From PMNU01 sp035479375 (GTDB lineage Bacteria; Patescibacteriota; Saccharimonadia; Saccharimonadales; UBA4665), in contig DATIIT010000015.1 of the NCBI GenBank assembly GCA_035479375.1, positions 1 through 56,778 on the forward strand: DNA of 56,778 nucleotides, written 5' to 3'. The position numbers were made by a program, and so were the translations under genes. The notes below the pieces were generated by a model that was given only the letters and a program-made list of their open reading frames with translations, made no database searches and had not been told where the DNA came from. This document shows, one piece after another, positions 17,572 through 25,779 of the stretch; the stretch's first letter is position 1, and each line of letters begins with the position of its first letter.

Positions 17572-18830
17572 TCCGAATCGAAAATCCACAGCTTGGCGCC
17601 GCCAGCATATAATTGCTCGGCAAACGATTCAAACACCGCTTGGCCGGGCGCCTGGGCGGCGGACTCGCCGGAGTGCCAGTAGGACCAGTCGGTGGCTTCG
17701 TCGGTGGTGGAGCCGTCGTAGCTAAAGATGTTTACGGCCACGCTGTAGCCACCGCGCTGGGCGACTTTTACCTGTTGCAAAACTCCTTGCAAAAGGGCTT
17801 GACGTTGGGAGGCAGTGAATGTTACTTTTTGGGCCGGGTCGTTCGTGTACATGCCCGCGAACGTACCCGTGTTCAACCAAATTTGCTTGGTGCCGAGTGC
17901 CTTGGCCGCTTCACGGGCGAAGTTGGCGTTGAGGTACTGCGCCGGGTTCAGTAGCTTGTTCTGCTCTTTCTCGTTGGCGGCGCTAATCCACGGGAAGCCT
18001 TGCAGGCCAAAACTGCTAAACAGGCCTTTGGGCAGGCCTTGCACATATGGCAACAGGCTAGAGAACGTGCCGTAATTGCGGTCGACGTCATCGCTGCGGA
18101 AGCTTTGGCTGTTGAGCATAATCGAAACCTGGCTGCCCGGGAAGGTGTCCTTTTGGATTTGGGCGGCTTTGGCAACGTTTGTCTTAAAAAGCGTAGCGTC
18201 CGTGGAGCCCCACTCTGGAATGTTAGCCTCTGGGAAGTGCACCCACACGCCCATCATGGCGTCAGTCACGCCGTGGGATTTGAGGTCCTGGAAGTACGCC
18301 TTCAGCGGCGCGTCATACTTGCCGGCGGCAAAATCTTGCAGGCTGAGCTTGGCGCCGTTGTTTGTGGGCTCCATGACAACCAGCGGCTTGATGTGGTATT
18401 GGGCAAATTCCTGCAACTTGGTGGACATGTCGGTGGCCATGTCTGCGGCGCTGCCCGCGTCCACCGGCAAGCTAGAGAACACCATGAGGCGGTCGGCCAC
18501 GGCGCCGCCGTAGACGTTCTCGTATTCGGCCAACTTACGTAAGGTGGGGTCAGGGCTCAATGCTAATCCGTCGTGTTTAGGGTCTTTCTTAAGTGAGGTA
18601 AGGCTGGTTTCGGCACCGCTGACCGCCTTTTGGGCGGCGTCTTTGGCAGTGTCGGCCGAGCCGCTATGCACGAGCCGCACGCTAAGCAGCGCCGCGCCCA
18701 CTAACGCCACGCCAATGGCCACGCCAGCGCCCAAAGCCAGCCCTTTGCGCCGCGGAATCCGTTTGCCCGACCTATACTTCACCATATCCTTTATTTTAGC
18801 AAATTTTGCACGGAGTTCGGATTTAGTCAT
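17568..18830 (-). CDS. Membrane-anchored TIM-barrel glycoside-hydrolase-like protein
   Basis: A 420-aa protein: a basic cytoplasmic N terminus, one anchor helix (GLALGAGVAIGVALVGAALL, residues ~31-50) and an extracytoplasmic domain. Segments such as KPLVVMEPTNNG, MGVWVHFPEANIPEWG and QIWLNTGTFAGMY look like the strands of a TIM barrel related to clan-A glycosidases (GH26-like), with an acidic residue in PEANIPEW as a possible catalytic group. The ATG at 18830 overlaps the stop of the processive GT2 gene by eight bases. The pair resembles synthase-hydrolase partners of exopolysaccharide systems, where the hydrolase trims or releases the polymer. Substrate unknown. Confidence 0.65.
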   Translation of the reverse strand: MTKSELRAKFAKIKDMVKYRSGKRIPRRKGLALGAGVAIGVALVGAALLSVRLVHSGSADTAKDAAQKAVSGAETSLTSLKKDPKHDGLALSPDPTLRKLAEYENVYGGAVADRLMVFSSLPVDAGSAADMATDMSTKLQEFAQYHIKPLVVMEPTNNGAKLSLQDFAAGKYDAPLKAYFQDLKSHGVTDAMMGVWVHFPEANIPEWGSTDATLFKTNVAKAAQIQKDTFPGSQVSIMLNSQSFRSDDVDRNYGTFSSLLPYVQGLPKGLFSSFGLQGFPWISAANEKEQNKLLNPAQYLNANFAREAAKALGTKQIWLNTGTFAGMYTNDPAQKVTFTASQRQALLQGVLQQVKVAQRGGYSVAVNIFSYDGSTTDEATDWSYWHSGESAAQAPGQAVFESFAEQLYAGGAKLWIFDSD

Positions 18831-20037
18831 GGGCGCCTTCGGGCAGCGCATTTTTTCCGTAGCGCTGCAGCTTGTTCCAGGTGGGGCCACGGCCGCGCAA
18901 ATAATTGATGCCGGCCTTCACCGTGACGTAGCTGATCACAAAACTATAAAACAAGCCATACACAAAGGCCAACAGCGACAGCCACTTACTCTGTTTGTCT
19001 AGGTAGAGCGCGTACAGCATCAGCGCAATTTGCATAGCAGTCAGGGGGATGTAGAACTCGATAAGGCCGCGCGGGTTGCCGCCCATGGCCACAGCCGCGT
19101 AGCCATACAGCAAAATGGCCGACACCACCACATCAACCCAGGGGAAAATCATGAAGTACGGGATGCCGATGGTGCCCATCCGCCGGTTGTGGCGCTTCAG
19201 AAACAGGTCCTGGTGCTTGGCCGCCACCTGGAACCCGCCGTATACCCAACGGTAACGCTGCTTAATAAAAGCGCGCAACGATTCCGGCGCCTCGGTGTAG
19301 GCAACGGCGTGCTTGTTGTAGGCAATCTTGTAGCCGGCGCGCGCCAGGGTAATAGTCACGTCCATGTCCTCCACAATGGTGTCTTTAGAGTAGCCGCCTA
19401 CCTCTTTGAGTGCATCCTTGCGGAAGGCGCCGATAGCCCCGGAGATCACCTGCATGCAGCCGATGTGCGCAAAGGCACAACGCTGGATGGCCAGCCCGGT
19501 AATGTACTCGATAGCCTGGTGCATGCCCAGCAGCCGGCGCTGGTTAGCCACGCGCACGTTGCCGCCCACAGCTGCCACCTCAGGGTCGTGCAAAGACAAC
19601 ACCAGCTGGCGCACAGCATCTTTGAGGAACATCGAGTCAGCGTCCATGCAAACCACGACCTCGCCCGCGGCTTTGTCCACGCCCAGATTGAGCGCCGAGG
19701 CCTTGCCGCCGTTCGGCTGGGAGTACACGCGGATTTTCTCACCATATTTGTCACGCAGCCGCCAGGCGATCTGCTCGGTGTCGTCGGTGCTGCCGTCGTT
19801 TACAATAATGACCTCAAATTTGGTGTACGTCTGCTTAAACAGGCTGCGGATGCAGTTTTCGAGCGTGGGGCCTTCGTTGTACGCGGGCACAATTACCGAC
19901 ACGAGGGGCTTCGCAGACAATTCCTTCGGGTGGCGGCGGCTATGCCGGCGGTGGTGCAAAATCGAAAAGGTCACAAATAGACCCACCCGGAGGAGGACCA
20001 TGACTAACAGAACTATGGACACAGCAAACAGAAGCAT
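18823..20037 (-). CDS. Processive GT2 glycosyltransferase (cellulose/hyaluronan synthase-like)
   Basis: A 404-aa membrane synthase. It has an N-terminal helix, then the GT-A core with VSVIVPAYNEGPTLENC, IIVNDGSTDD, VCMDADSMF (DxD), TIVEDMD (acceptor Asp) and KQRYRWVYGG, the QxxRW signature of processive enzymes, followed by C-terminal helices. It should polymerise and extrude a polysaccharide. ATG 20037 is preferred because a GTG at 20169 would lie inside the aquaporin terminator; TTGCAT-17-TATGGT between them could be the promoter. The longer form would add one more hydrophobic helix, so the start is not settled. Co-transcribed with the TIM-barrel gene. Confidence 0.85.
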   Translation of the reverse strand: MLLFAVSIVLLVMVLLRVGLFVTFSILHHRRHSRRHPKELSAKPLVSVIVPAYNEGPTLENCIRSLFKQTYTKFEVIIVNDGSTDDTEQIAWRLRDKYGEKIRVYSQPNGGKASALNLGVDKAAGEVVVCMDADSMFLKDAVRQLVLSLHDPEVAAVGGNVRVANQRRLLGMHQAIEYITGLAIQRCAFAHIGCMQVISGAIGAFRKDALKEVGGYSKDTIVEDMDVTITLARAGYKIAYNKHAVAYTEAPESLRAFIKQRYRWVYGGFQVAAKHQDLFLKRHNRRMGTIGIPYFMIFPWVDVVVSAILLYGYAAVAMGGNPRGLIEFYIPLTAMQIALMLYALYLDKQSKWLSLLAFVYGLFYSFVISYVTVKAGINYLRGRGPTWNKLQRYGKNALPEGAHD

Positions 20038-20156
20038 AGCGTTACCCCAAACCCTCTCGGAAAGTTCAATACTTGCCCTTAACCATACACTGCCGAGGAA
20101 CAGAATGCAAGCAAAAAACGTAAACTTATTCGGCTTTTGTCCAGGTTCCCGCAGGC

Positions 20157-20195
20157 ACCAAAAAACCACCGGCGCGTGGCTGGTGGTTTTTTGGT
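20157..20195. terminator. Strong bidirectional-looking terminator after the aquaporin gene
   Basis: Two 14-base arms (20157-20170 and 20182-20195) pair perfectly; each contains a run of six A or T next to a CCACC/GGTGG core. The hairpin separates the aquaporin gene from the GT2 gene downstream on the minus strand. Confidence 0.8.
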
Positions 20196-20205
20196 AGGGT
20201 AACAG

Positions 20206-20868
20206 CTACTTTTTGGCTTTGGGCTTGGTAGCCGGGGAGTCCATGAGCGCGTCGGCCGGCGCGAACAGTAGCGCGTACAGGTTAAAGCCAATGATCGCCC
20301 CTAGGATCGGCCCCAATACATAGGTGCCCCAGACCCAGCTGCGGGTGCCAAGGGCAACCGCCGGGTTGAGCATGCCGCCCGAGCCGATCGATGCCACCAT
20401 CATGCCCACGGTCAGCGAGGCGCCAATGGCGAACGCCGCTTTGCCGGCCTCCAGCTTTTGGTAGACGGTCGCGGCCCAGCCCATAGCGAACACAAACGCG
20501 CCGGTGGCTTCGGCCACGAGCACGCGGCTCTCAAACTTGCCGGAGTTTGCCCAGTGGGTGTTTACGAAGTACGTGTAGAGCAGGTAGGCGCAGATGCCGC
20601 CAGCCAGCTGGGCGGCGATGTAGGTAACGGCCGGCAGCGTCTTAATGCGGCGGGCACTCCACAAGCCAAGCGTAATGGCCGGGTTGAGGTGGGCGCCAGA
20701 GACAGTGGCGAGCATCACGCATAACGCCGCCAGCGTCAAGCCAACAGCTATGCTTACGAAGTACGGGATACCGATGTTGGACTTGCTGACTGCCAGCACA
20801 ACGGCGGTCAGGATGCCGGTACCCACAAACTCAGCCACCAGCATGGCGATTTTTTTTCTTGAAAACAT
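20206..20868 (-). CDS. Aquaporin/glycerol facilitator family (MIP) channel
   Basis: A 220-aa six-helix channel with both hallmark NPA loops: HLNPAITLG (residues 62-64) and MLNPAVALGTRSW (168-170), the second followed by the selectivity-filter Arg176. It conducts water or small neutral solutes across the membrane. GGAGG lies a few bases before the ATG. Single gene with its own terminator. The short length and absence of the extended loop of glycerol facilitators favour a water-type channel, which is an inference. Confidence 0.92.
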   Translation of the reverse strand: MFSRKKIAMLVAEFVGTGILTAVVLAVSKSNIGIPYFVSIAVGLTLAALCVMLATVSGAHLNPAITLGLWSARRIKTLPAVTYIAAQLAGGICAYLLYTYFVNTHWANSGKFESRVLVAEATGAFVFAMGWAATVYQKLEAGKAAFAIGASLTVGMMVASIGSGGMLNPAVALGTRSWVWGTYVLGPILGAIIGFNLYALLFAPADALMDSPATKPKAKK

Positions 20869-21032
20869 GTTCCCTCCGTAGATTTTATCTATTACCTCAA
20901 GCGTAAGCTACTTTGGCGCGTTTGTAAACACCTAGGCATCGGGAGGGGCGGCAGGAAGACGCCGCGGAGCCTGGAGAACCGGACGGTACGCCCACTGCGA
21001 GTGGGTGCAGACAGCACGCGGGGCTTAGGGGC

Positions 21033-22022
21033 TTAGCTATGCCAAACGCCGCCGGTGCGCGCCTTGAGCGGCTTAGCCACCCAGGCGCCAGTAATGCGCG
21101 TCTTTACCTGGGCGCGCGGCGCAACCGTGATACTAACGGTATCTTGCGAGCTGCTGGCGCCTTGGTTGTCCGTAACGGTCAGCCCAAACACCAGTGTGGC
21201 GCCGCTCATACTCGCCGGCGACGTAAAGGTGGGCTTCTGCGCCGATGCCGAAGACAGCGTCACCGCCGTGCCGCTCACTTGTGTCCAGGCGTAGCTAGCA
21301 ATGGTGCCGTCTGGGTCAGACGAGCCGGAGCCGTCCAGCGTCACCGTGGCCGCCGCAGCCACCGATTGGTCAACCCCGGCATTGGCCGTGGGCGACTGGT
21401 TGGCCAGCGCGGTAGTGACCCAGGTGACGGCATTGTCAAACCAGGTAAGGCCGGTGGCATTTAGTAGCGTGAGGTCGGTAAAGCCAAACCGCAAGCGGCG
21501 CGACGGAGCAGTGGTGGTGCCGTCGGACAGCAGCCCGCCGGTGTCGTAGCGCGTGCCAGCAATGCGCGTTAGCAGGTCGCTACGCGAGGCCAGCATGTTG
21601 ACCGCACCGGAGCCAATGCTCGTGGAATCCAAATAAGTATGGATGGCCGTGGCCGTCAGGTACGTCGCCGTGGTGCCGGAGCCGCTGGGGATGACCGTGT
21701 CCGGCGTAGAAACCACAACATACAGCGTCGTGCCCGTGGTGCTGTTGGCCGGGTTGGCCGCCCCGTAGAACTTGGAGTGCGGGAACGGGAACAAGCTAAA
21801 CACGCCGCGCGTTGTGGCGTCATATTTGGTCGTGATCTGGTTAATGTTGGCCGTGTTGCTCATGATCACGGCGTGGTAAGTGATGTCTATGTTGGCCGGC
21901 ACGCTGGCGCCGTCATCTATATACGTAACGGTGTGGCTTTGGCCAACCAGGCGGTCGTGGATGAAGGTGTCCTGGGCGGTAAGCGCGGTGTCGTTGCCGA
22001 CGACGAGAAGATAATTGCTCAT
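21033..22022 (-). CDS. Surface-type protein with PKD/Ig-like domain
   Basis: A 329-aa protein. Residues 1-~210 are of unknown fold (MSNYLLVVGNDTALTAQD), perhaps a Rossmann-like or GATase-like domain. Residues ~212-300 form a PKD/REJ-type Ig domain (SPTANAGVDQSV, LDGSGSSDPDGTIASYAW, LTVTDNQGASSS). It ends TGAWVAKPLKARTGGVWHS, a short basic tail. There is no signal peptide. It overlaps the beta-helix gene by four bases (ATGA), completing a three-gene operon. PKD domains mediate extracellular protein or glycan contacts, so a role in a surface appendage is inferred. Confidence 0.65.
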   Translation of the reverse strand: MSNYLLVVGNDTALTAQDTFIHDRLVGQSHTVTYIDDGASVPANIDITYHAVIMSNTANINQITTKYDATTRGVFSLFPFPHSKFYGAANPANSTTGTTLYVVVSTPDTVIPSGSGTTATYLTATAIHTYLDSTSIGSGAVNMLASRSDLLTRIAGTRYDTGGLLSDGTTTAPSRRLRFGFTDLTLLNATGLTWFDNAVTWVTTALANQSPTANAGVDQSVAAAATVTLDGSGSSDPDGTIASYAWTQVSGTAVTLSSASAQKPTFTSPASMSGATLVFGLTVTDNQGASSSQDTVSITVAPRAQVKTRITGAWVAKPLKARTGGVWHS

Positions 22023-23389
22023 GGTGTCGTGGTAGTGGTTGTCCCATTAACTGGCGAGCCCGCGTTAAGGTGCCAGTATTTTTCGCTGGAGTCGTTCACG
22101 TTGTACCAGCTGCCGGTCTCGCGCGTGGCCTCCCAGACATTGCTGTTGTCAAAGGTCATGCCGCTGCCAAAGTTGGCCACCGGCCCGTAGTGGAAGTAGC
22201 CGGAAAAGACGTTGTTGGTATAGGCGCCGGTGATCGCGCCGTACGTGCCCTCGTTGGTGTTGTTGGAGTTGATGGTGTAAATACCGCCAGACATATAGTT
22301 GTGGTTGATGGTGAGGTTGAGCAGCTCGCCGGTCTGCGCGCCAATTTGGACCACCGAGTTGCCCACGCTGTCCAGCTTGGGGATGCGCGTAACGCCGTCA
22401 CCGCCCAGCGTAGTGGTAACGCCCGGCGTCAGTGCCAGCAGCGTGTTGTCTTGGATGAGCGCGTTGTCGCCGTCAATAATCTGGATGCAGTCGGCGTGCG
22501 AGCCAGTGGCCACCTTCACGTCATAGACCAAGTTATGGGTAACCGACGAGTTCCCGCTGGGCAGCAGCGAGTCAGAAACGTTGTGGATATGGCAATGGTC
22601 TGCCACCATGCCATCGCCGCCGCCAATACAGATGCCGCTTTGGTCGTTAAGATTGGGGTCGAGCGAGCCAATCACCTCGCAGTAACGCACTGCCATATTG
22701 TTGGCCAGCCACGTGCGGTTGCCGCCGCCATCTACCGTGGACTGGTTACCATCTACAATTGACTCGCCGCCGGTGAGCACATTGGACGTCTGCACGCTGT
22801 GGATGCGGCAATGCTGTACCGTAACGTTGTTGTGCCGGACGGTAATATTCCCCCTAATATCCAGGTTTTGGATGACCTGGTTGTTGGCCGTGGTGGTGAG
22901 GTTGCCCACATACGGCGTGAGGTCACCGTACTGCATGCCGGCGCCAATAATCCCGGTGGTCTTGGGGTTGTCCCAGCCAGAGGGGATGACCATGCCGGAC
23001 GGCAGCGTGTAGGTAGTGGCGCTGGTGACCGTGGCCGCGTTAGACTGCGTAGACTCCGGGCTGTTGCCGCCGGAGTTGGTGGCCAGCACATAGGCGCGGT
23101 AGGTAGTGCCGTTGGTGAGCCCGGTAACCAGCGTTTCGAGGTCGTTGCCATTAGTGACAGAGGTGGCCACCACGGTGTTGGTGATGTCACCATCGACCCT
23201 GATCTTGACCGTGTAGTGCAAGATGTCGGCGTTGCCGGTGTTAGACGGCGCCGTCCAGGTGACGCGCAGCGTGCCAGCCGTGGGCGAGCTGGCCGCCACC
23301 GCCGACGGCGACGTAGATGACACCACATTGCTGGGCGCGCCGCTGAGGATCCGCCAGGCGCTATTGGTGCGTTTTTTGAGGATGGCCAT
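22019..23389 (-). CDS. Fibronectin III plus right-handed beta-helix protein
   Basis: A 456-aa protein. An N-terminal basic segment (MAILKKRTNSAWRILSG) is followed by a fibronectin type III domain (residues ~20-120; LRVTWTAPSNTGNADI, LTNGTTYRAYVLATNSGG) and a parallel beta-helix (~150-420) of short repeated turns such as NLDIRGNITVRHNNVTVQHC and ADHCHIHNVS. It ends in a threonine-rich tail. No signal peptide. It is translationally coupled to both neighbours (TAATG and ATGA), so the three proteins are probably made in similar amounts as parts of one structure. Confidence 0.7.
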   Translation of the reverse strand: MAILKKRTNSAWRILSGAPSNVVSSTSPSAVAASSPTAGTLRVTWTAPSNTGNADILHYTVKIRVDGDITNTVVATSVTNGNDLETLVTGLTNGTTYRAYVLATNSGGNSPESTQSNAATVTSATTYTLPSGMVIPSGWDNPKTTGIIGAGMQYGDLTPYVGNLTTTANNQVIQNLDIRGNITVRHNNVTVQHCRIHSVQTSNVLTGGESIVDGNQSTVDGGGNRTWLANNMAVRYCEVIGSLDPNLNDQSGICIGGGDGMVADHCHIHNVSDSLLPSGNSSVTHNLVYDVKVATGSHADCIQIIDGDNALIQDNTLLALTPGVTTTLGGDGVTRIPKLDSVGNSVVQIGAQTGELLNLTINHNYMSGGIYTINSNNTNEGTYGAITGAYTNNVFSGYFHYGPVANFGSGMTFDNSNVWEATRETGSWYNVNDSSEKYWHLNAGSPVNGTTTTTTP

Positions 23390-23694
23390 TACGATATATC
23401 AATCCAAATATCACCATCTTGGACGTTATTGGCGGGCACCAGGGCGGGGTCAGTGGCTTGCACGAAAATGCGCCGGCCGCCGCCTACCATAATACCGTAG
23501 CCGGCTGCCGAGTGCGGGTCGGTGGCCGAGACGTGCGCCGTTAAGTCGCTTTGCGCGGCAAACGTGCTGCTGCCGGCCGTGGACACCGCGCTTGATTTCA
23601 GTGAGCCATCAGAGGCGTGCGAAACGCCCAAGTATTCGTTTAGGAGATCTCCCCAAGTGCCGTCGTCGCTGCCAGGTTGTGGTAATCGGACCAT
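23389..23694 (-). CDS. Small protein with the RLPxPGxDDxxWGDxLN N-terminal motif
   Basis: A 101-aa protein heading the surface operon. Residues 3-33 (RLPQPGSDDGTWGDLLNEYL then DGSLK) match the N terminus of the otherwise different 767-aa protein at 3176. The rest (VNPQDGDIWIDIS-like ending) is short and unrecognised. GGGAG about 9 nt before the ATG serves as ribosome site. The shared module suggests a docking or assembly tag for surface or tail-like proteins, an inference from its recurrence here. Confidence 0.7.
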   Translation of the reverse strand: MVRLPQPGSDDGTWGDLLNEYLGVSHASDGSLKSSAVSTAGSSTFAAQSDLTAHVSATDPHSAAGYGIMVGGGRRIFVQATDPALVPANNVQDGDIWIDIS

Positions 23695-23748
23695 TCGTAC
23701 GTCTCCCAGTGCTTATGCTAATCAATCATACCATCTGGTGGCGGTTTT

Positions 23749-24753
23749 CTAAAGCCGATCTTCAAGATTGGCGCAAGATTGGCGCAAGATTGGCGCGTCT
23801 TTGGCCATGCGCAGCAGCAGGCGCTGGCTGCCGTCGGTGAGCGCCATGAGTGTGGCCACTGTGGTCATGACCCGCGCCATAACGAAACGCTGGCGGTCCA
23901 CGGTTTGGTCCGGGCGCGGCAGCAGCCGGCCGGCCATCTGTACCGAGCGCCAAATATCGTAGCCAAAGGCTTGCACACCGCCGAACGACTCGGCAAAGCG
24001 GTTGGACGCCAGCGTGGTGCCGGGCACAAAATTGACGCACACGATGCATTCCTGGTGCTCGCCGTTTAGGGTGGCGACGCTCTTTTTAGACAGCTTTTCC
24101 AGGATGCCGATGATGGCCTCGCGGCCGCGGAAATACTCCTCGGAACGGCCGTTTACTACCACGGCGGCGCCCAGTACGCGCAGGTAGGTATCGCGGTCGA
24201 ACTGGCCGCCCAGCAGCGCCTTGACCACGCGCTTGTGGTCGTCCACCAAGCGGGGGTCGGTCATGGCGCCCAAAACCCTGTCCATGCCGTCGATGGCGCC
24301 GCAGCCCACCGCGCCTTCTTGGTGGTGCTCGTCGCGGTGGCCGCCCGGCGTAAAGCCCAGGCGCAAAAAGCGGCGGATCATGTCTTCGGCGTCTACCAGG
24401 AAGGTACCGCGGGTGAGCTCGTCTTTGTCCACGCCCAGGCGGTAGGCCAGCGCCGCGCCGGCTGCGCCGCCGGGGACTTGCGGGCCCAGCTCGTGCTCGT
24501 CTAATTCTGGGTCGTGGCGGCCGTCGATGCAGCGCGTTTTGGCATGTGGGTTAACCGGGACGTAGCATTCGTTTATGCGGCTGGTGGCGTCGTCAATAAC
24601 AGCTGGCGTTGCTTTGCCGGCCGCTATCATTGCCTGGCGGGAGACCTTGCCCGGCCATGCTAGATCCGAGATAATGCCGGCGTCGATGACCATTGGCGTG
24701 TGGTCGTCACTCCCAGCGGTGATGTCTTGCACAGTGCGCGGCGTAGGGAACAT
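23749..24753 (-). CDS. CDCA-type (zeta) carbonic-anhydrase-like protein
   Basis: A 334-aa soluble protein. The segments RCIDGRHDPE (Cys75, Asp77, Arg79), GGHRDEHHQEG (His139, His143, His144) and AVGCGAIDG (Cys151) match the Cys-His-Cys metal site and CxDGR motif of cadmium/zinc carbonic anhydrases of the CDCA family as I recall them. Whether it hydrates CO2 is unproven, because CPR members are mostly uncharacterised. I prefer the fourth in-frame codon (24753) as start because the TATACT box at 24770-24765 lies only 2 nt from ATG 24762. An 11-bp triple repeat encodes its C-terminal tail. Confidence 0.65.
   Translation of the reverse strand: MFPTPRTVQDITAGSDDHTPMVIDAGIISDLAWPGKVSRQAMIAAGKATPAVIDDATSRINECYVPVNPHAKTRCIDGRHDPELDEHELGPQVPGGAAGAALAYRLGVDKDELTRGTFLVDAEDMIRRFLRLGFTPGGHRDEHHQEGAVGCGAIDGMDRVLGAMTDPRLVDDHKRVVKALLGGQFDRDTYLRVLGAAVVVNGRSEEYFRGREAIIGILEKLSKKSVATLNGEHQECIVCVNFVPGTTLASNRFAESFGGVQAFGYDIWRSVQMAGRLLPRPDQTVDRQRFVMARVMTTVATLMALTDGSQRLLLRMAKDAPILRQSCANLEDRL
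23763..23795 (+). repeat. Three tandem copies of an 11-bp unit
   Basis: CAAGATTGGCG occurs three times head to tail at the 3' end of the CDCA-like gene. Because 11 is not a multiple of three, each copy is read in a different frame and gives the tail sequence APILRQSCANLED. Copy-number change would alter the C terminus. Confidence 0.9.
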
Positions 24754-24902
24754 AGGTTGCATATAGTATACGCCATCATAAGCGCTTTCACCAGGGTGCG
24801 GGGCGGATGTTCGCTATTACCTCAGGCATTATATTCCGTGTGATATAAAGCACAGTGACAGCGGCCGCCGGTTGCTAGACTGTAGTTAGGAGGAAGCGCT
24901 TC

Positions 24903-25223
24903 ATGAAACAGACCCAACCATCCGCCGCAGCCGTCGCCCTTTGGCTCAAAGGCATTAGCCGCGGCCAACTCCAGGAGAGTGGCTGGATTACCGTCAACAA
25001 GCGTTTCCACGGCCTGGCGCGCGCCGCCCGGCCATTCTTGCAGGCCCATTTCCCAGACGAAAAAGAGCAGGCGGCCGCCTTTGACGGCCTCACGCTGGCG
25101 CTCATGGCCGTTGCCCACTTTGAAGACATTGCGCAGCTCTCCGGTTTATTTGCCGAAGCGCCCGCCGCCGGGACAGAGCCAGCTATTGAGCTGCCGCTGC
25201 CCATCGAAAAAACAAACGAGTAG
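24903..25223 (+). CDS. Hypothetical protein, 106 aa
   Basis: A small, mostly helical acidic protein (MKQTQPSAAAVALWLKGISR; the middle reads RFHGLARAARPFLQAHF). I recognise no family. A strong AGGAGG lies about 9 nt before the ATG, unlike the leaderless genes nearby, so it appears to be well translated. It is convergent with the ATP synthase operon and separated from it by the long hairpin at 25232-25332. Confidence 0.6.
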   Translation: MKQTQPSAAAVALWLKGISRGQLQESGWITVNKRFHGLARAARPFLQAHFPDEKEQAAAFDGLTLALMAVAHFEDIAQLSGLFAEAPAAGTEPAIELPLPIEKTNE

Positions 25224-25231
25224 CTTAAAAA

Positions 25232-25332
25232 CAGAATTTTAACGCACGCCCACGGCACTTGCGGGTCTCCAAACGTGCTTGAATAGCACATTTGGAGCTT
25301 CCGAGGTGCCTTAGTGCATGCGTTAAATTCTG
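25232..25332 (-). terminator. Very long hairpin terminator of the ATP synthase operon
   Basis: Outer arms 25232-25246 and 25319-25332 pair over 14 bp with one bulge. Inside, GGCAC...GTGCC and CTCCAAA-GTGCT/AGCAC-TTTGGAG extend a nearly continuous rod of about 100 nt. On the minus strand it is followed by TTTTT (plus strand 25226-25231), as expected of an intrinsic terminator, 18 bp after atpC. The length is far above the usual 20-40 nt. Confidence 0.6.
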
Positions 25333-25350
25333 CCCGGACGCCTCTCTTCA

Positions 25351-25779
25351 CTACGAGCGGCGGGCGTGGCGGCGGCGCAGGCCGGCGACTTCCAAACGGA
25401 CGCTGTGGCGGTCCACCAGGCCCTGGGCTTTATCCAGGTCAACCTGGTTTTTGGCGTCTTTGCGCAGGGCAAGGGCGGCTTCGTGCGCCTTTTTGGCCTC
25501 AGCCTCGTTAATTTCGTCGCCGTGTGTGGCTTCGTCCACCAACACGCGCACGCCCTTGCTGCTGATTTCCAGCACGCCGCCGTAAGTGGCGAAGTGCTCT
25601 AAGTGGTAATCCGCATCGCTGCGGGTGCGGCGGATGGTGATGACGCCCGGCACCAGCTGCGCCAGCAGCGGCTCATGCCCGGGCAAGACGGTAATTTCGC
25701 CGTCGGCGGTCGGCAAAATGGCCGAGTAGGCTTCAGCGCGGAATTTCACGCCATCTAAGGTAACTAATTCTAGGTTCAT
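25351..25779 (-). CDS. atpC: ATP synthase F1 epsilon subunit
   Basis: A 142-aa epsilon subunit. The N-terminal beta-sandwich shows the family segments LVTLDGVKF, TADGEITVLPGHEPLLAQLVPGV and YGGVLEISSKGVRVLVDEA. The C-terminal helical part (EINEAEAKKAHEAALALRKD) can regulate rotation. It couples gamma to the c-ring in the cytoplasmic central stalk. It is the last gene of the operon and overlaps the upstream unrecognised gene by four bases (ATGA). Confidence 0.93.
   Translation of the reverse strand: MNLELVTLDGVKFRAEAYSAILPTADGEITVLPGHEPLLAQLVPGVITIRRTRSDADYHLEHFATYGGVLEISSKGVRVLVDEATHGDEINEAEAKKAHEAALALRKDAKNQVDLDKAQGLVDRHSVRLEVAGLRRRHARRS

Noticed and set aside
19030..19980. 316-aa open frame antisense to the GT2 synthase
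   Set aside because: His/Val-rich shadow of a clearly conserved gene.
20169..20171. GTG 20169 as start of the processive GT2
   Set aside because: It lies inside the perfect 14-bp terminator of the aquaporin gene; ATG 20037 has a plausible promoter upstream. The extra N-terminal helix leaves some doubt.
25232..25332. Integron attC site after the 24903 gene
   Set aside because: The right arm contains GCGTTAAAT, close to the attC R-box GCGTTRRRY, and the element follows an ORF. But the left arm does not give a clean RYYYAAC, no other attC-like element or integrase is seen, and a terminator with U-tract for the atp operon explains it better.
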